Shown one piece after another: positions 61,780 through 64,000 of a DNA stretch of 64,000 bases. The DNA is from Nodosilinea sp. LEGE 06152 (lineage in GTDB: Bacteria; Cyanobacteriota; Cyanobacteriia; Phormidesmidales; Phormidesmidaceae), in NCBI RefSeq assembly GCF_015207525.1, contig NZ_JADEWR010000004.1:1-64000 (forward strand). Direction: 5' to 3'. The translations under genes were made by a program, and so were the position numbers. Below the pieces are notes generated by a model. The model was not told where the DNA came from. It was given only the letters and a program-made list of their open reading frames with translations, and did no database searches. Every line of letters begins with the position of its first letter. Within the stretch, counting starts at the first letter, position 1.

Positions 61780-62469
61780 ATGTCTATGAAAGCTGAGTTC
61801 TCTAGCAAATTTGTTCGATTAATGTGTTCTAGCCTGACCGTTGCGATGCTGGCCACACTGGTGGGACAACTTCCGGCGCAAGCGCAAGCTACTTTTTCAG
61901 ATGTACCGCCAGACTATTGGGCAGCACAGTTCATTCAAGCACTTGCCGATCGCGGTGTGATTCGAGGCTTTGTCGACGGTAGCTTTCGTCCCAATGATCC
62001 AGTTACCCGCGCTCAGTTTGCGGTTCTAGTGGCTCAAGCATTCGATCGCCCGACCGTTCGCAGTGCCGTTCGTTTTGGTGATGTGCCCAGCAGCTATTGG
62101 GCCGCAGATGCCATCCAAGCTGCTTACACTGAAGGCTTTCTTAGGGGCTATCCTGGCGGTGTTTTTAACCCATCGCAACCCATGCCCCGCGCTCAGGTTT
62201 TAGTTGCTCTGGCAAGCGGTTTACAATTTGAGCCGAGTGGAACCAATGCCAGCGTGACGGGTGGCTTCCGCGACTACGATTCAATTCCTTTTTATGCCGA
62301 TGATGGCGTGGCGGCGGCGACCTTCCGCAACCTCACCGTAAACTATCCCAACATTGATTTTCTCGATCCCAATCGCGCCGCGACCCGTGCTGAAGTCGCA
62401 GCCTCAATTTATCAGGGTTTGGTCGCGACCGACAGTGCTCCTGCAATCGAGTCTCCCTATATTTATTGA
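61780..62469 (+). CDS. SLH-domain secreted protein
   Basis: 229 residues. A signal peptide (VAMLATLVGQLPAQAQ-like, cleaved near AQA) precedes three SLH units: FSDVPPDYWAAQFIQALADR, FGDVPSSYWAADAIQAAYTE and a third near 150-215. It is related to the N-terminal part of the SLH protein at 21886, with matching FSDVP.YWA and NPSQPMPRAQVLVALASGL stretches. Nothing follows the SLH part, which is unusual; most such proteins carry a barrel or another domain. It may be the wall-binding half only. Confidence 0.85.
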   Translation: MSMKAEFSSKFVRLMCSSLTVAMLATLVGQLPAQAQATFSDVPPDYWAAQFIQALADRGVIRGFVDGSFRPNDPVTRAQFAVLVAQAFDRPTVRSAVRFGDVPSSYWAADAIQAAYTEGFLRGYPGGVFNPSQPMPRAQVLVALASGLQFEPSGTNASVTGGFRDYDSIPFYADDGVAAATFRNLTVNYPNIDFLDPNRAATRAEVAASIYQGLVATDSAPAIESPYIY

Positions 62470-62548
62470 GCAGGGCAAGTTTAAGCAGTGGGGTGGAGCG
62501 AGCCAGAACATCCATGTCATCAATGTAGTATCGAGCAGTACTTCTGCC

Positions 62549-62890
62549 TTAAATGGCCTTTTTCCTATTTTTCACTGTGCGGTAGTACCAAAAACGAAAC
62601 CTCAGCGAGGGTCCATCGGTAGGCACGTTACACCCTTTGTTTGTAACAGAAACTTCAGAGGTTTGTAACTCAACCATCGTCCGATCGTCACTTGAAAACA
62701 ACATGGCAAGCTGATGCCGATCGATCTCAATTCCGTAAGGCAAGGTGTTGAGTTGATGTGTGACTGCCATTCCGTCTAATGTTGCAGCAACGCTGATTTG
62801 TGCGATCGCATTTTGATGTGCTGGGCCATAGCATTCGCTACCAAACAAACTCGATGGACAGAAGGAGCGATCACCACGACAGCGCTGCAC
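62549..62890 (-). CDS. hypothetical protein, uncertain
   Basis: 113 residues (GTG start at 62890). The middle (AQISVAATLDGMAVTHQLNT) and AMLFSSDDRTMVELQTSEVS read like a real protein. The start is weak, and no family is recognised. It lies 29 bp downstream of the P450 stop in the same direction. Confidence 0.35.
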   Translation of the reverse strand: MQRCRGDRSFCPSSLFGSECYGPAHQNAIAQISVAATLDGMAVTHQLNTLPYGIEIDRHQLAMLFSSDDRTMVELQTSEVSVTNKGCNVPTDGPSLRFRFWYYRTVKNRKKAI

Positions 62891-62918
62891 ACGGCCCTTG
62901 AAGCCATGAACCCAAAAC

Positions 62919-64000
62919 CTACACCTGGCGGGGCCGTAAGTAGATTGGCATGCGATCTACCGGGTAGATCAGCAAATTCTGCTTTAAGTTCTCCAGCGAC
63001 GATCGCCCGTTTACCAGCTCCCAGCTAAAGTGCCGCAGCATTTGGGCCAGCATCAGGGTCGATTCCAGCATGGCCAGGTGTTCGCCCAGGCAGCGGTGGG
63101 GGCCAGAGCCAAAATCAATCATCGGTGGGGCTGGCGACTGGCGATCGTCGCTCAGCCAACGATCGGGCCAAAAGCGATCGGGCTGGGGGTAGGCATCGGG
63201 GTCGCGGCCAGCTCCCAGCATGGACCAAAACAGGCGGGTTCCGGCGGGTACCGCCAGGCCATCGACCACGATGTCTCGGGTTGTCTGTAGCGATGTCGTG
63301 CCCGATGCCACCGAATAGAGCCGCAGGGTTTCTTTAATTACCCCTTGTAGGTAGCTCAGCTGCTTGAGGCTGGCCAGGGTTAGGGTGCCGTCGTGGTCAA
63401 ATACGCGATCGACCGCGGCCTGCGCTTTCTCGAACACCTCGGGGTTGAGCGCCAGTTGGCCCACGGCAAAGGAGAGGGTGTGGGCGGTGGTATCGGTACC
63501 AGCGATCAGCATTTCAACAATTTCGGGCAGCAGAGTGGCGCGGGTATAGCGGGGTTCTTTGGCGGCAATTTTGACCAGCATCGACTGCTGAAACAGGGGG
63601 CTGGTTTGGGCCTGGGCGGCGGGGTTGTCGCGCAGCTGCAGGGCCAGGTCGATACGAGATTCTAGGGCGGTTTCAAAGTGGCGCCGGGCGGCCCAGTAGT
63701 CTTTGGCGGCTTGGGTGGGCAGATACTTTTGCCAGGGCTTTTCGCCGACGGCCACCCGCAAAAACCGATAGGTCAACACCGACATGGCGTTGTAGGTGGG
63801 CTCAATGTCGAGGGGTGGGCCTTCGGGGCTGGGCTGGTTGGGGTCGATGGGAATACCCAAGACCAGGCCCGCAATCACCCGCATGGTCAGCTCCACAAAC
63901 AGCGGATCGACGGGGACGGGTTCCCCCGGTGGGGTGGTTTGAAGCTGGGCCAGCGTCTGGTGGCAGGCCTGGTTGACCAGAGCCAGATAGTGGTTGACGC
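62919..64000 (-). CDS. cytochrome P450, N-terminus outside the window
   Basis: The frame is open to the window edge, so about 360 residues are seen and the first part is missing. The I-helix is IAGTDTTAHTLSFAVGQLAL, the K-helix ExxR is in IKETLRLYSVASGTT, the meander reads PDRFWPDRWLSDDRQSPAPP and the heme Cys is in DFGSGPHRCLGEHLAMLES. The family is clear; the subfamily (CYP110/120-like?) cannot be fixed by eye. It is likely a monooxygenase of fatty acids or terpenoids. Confidence 0.93.
   Translation of the reverse strand, partial: VNHYLALVNQACHQTLAQLQTTPPGEPVPVDPLFVELTMRVIAGLVLGIPIDPNQPSPEGPPLDIEPTYNAMSVLTYRFLRVAVGEKPWQKYLPTQAAKDYWAARRHFETALESRIDLALQLRDNPAAQAQTSPLFQQSMLVKIAAKEPRYTRATLLPEIVEMLIAGTDTTAHTLSFAVGQLALNPEVFEKAQAAVDRVFDHDGTLTLASLKQLSYLQGVIKETLRLYSVASGTTSLQTTRDIVVDGLAVPAGTRLFWSMLGAGRDPDAYPQPDRFWPDRWLSDDRQSPAPPMIDFGSGPHRCLGEHLAMLESTLMLAQMLRHFSWELVNGRSSLENLKQNLLIYPVDRMPIYLRPRQV

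Overview
The window reads as chromosomal DNA of a cyanobacterium, most likely a filamentous Leptolyngbya/Nodosilinea/Phormidesmis-like lineage (the lineage is inference). The evidence is the very frequent HIP1 octamer GCGATCGC in genes and gaps, together with cyanobacterial markers: ferredoxin-side NDH-1 subunit NdhS, heme oxygenase for bilin synthesis, the Calvin-cycle type GAPDH (Gap2), a mycosporine (UV sunscreen) operon, SLH-domain envelope proteins, DUF4168, pentapeptide-repeat and DUF155 proteins. DNA is GC-rich by eye, with AT-richer islands near 6.3-7.5 kb, 46.4-47.2 kb and 59.9-62.9 kb. No rRNA, tRNA or CRISPR array was found.

Layout. 0-2.5 kb: edge of a secreted protein, a Doc-type toxin with its small partner gene, ispH, and a DUF2283 remnant. 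2.8-6.3 kb: a tight mysA-mysB-mysC operon (4-deoxygadusol to mycosporine-glycine) with no mysD/mysE ligase next to it, a dyad in its leader, and then 1.3 kb with no recognisable gene. 7.6-15.6 kb: small secreted and VOC-fold proteins, a DUF924 gene broken by one amber codon, two tandem RTX-type secreted proteins (one carrying three DUF3574 domains), and a secreted protein built of eight 15/16-residue repeats. 15.9-20.2 kb: a 1426-residue NB-ARC / 14-blade WD40 / C-terminal SARP-type protein. 20.3-28.9 kb: oxidoreductase, an SLH protein flanked by two copies of a 128-bp MITE-like repeat, FetA/FetB iron exporter, EamA exporter, Lnt and heme oxygenase. 29-34 kb: universal stress protein, thioesterase, pentapeptide protein, and a radical SAM gene split by an IS1-family element with an 8-bp target duplication. 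34-44.9 kb: TPR protein, gap2, murC-murB, FAD oxidoreductase, HAS-barrel protein with ndhS, DUF4168, CAP lipoprotein and a diguanylate cyclase. 45-64 kb: a conserved cyanobacterial protein, an AT-rich DUF4145/HEPN-like gene, holB-tmk, FHA and cyclic-nucleotide-binding proteins, DUF155, a thioredoxin-TPR protein, moeA, an orphan HsdR-N-like nuclease fold, pilD, a trans-sulfuration enzyme, a coiled-coil/zinc-ribbon membrane protein, a VOC gene with an amber codon, SDR, a second SLH protein and a truncated cytochrome P450.

The most interesting locus is 15.1-20.2 kb. A STAND sensor carries its SARP DNA-binding/BTAD module at the C-terminus, the reverse of AfsR. It lies directly upstream of a secreted repeat protein whose promoter region holds four direct heptamers phased at 11, 10 and 11 bp, the spacing expected for an OmpR/SARP-type winged helix. 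The regulatory link is inference.
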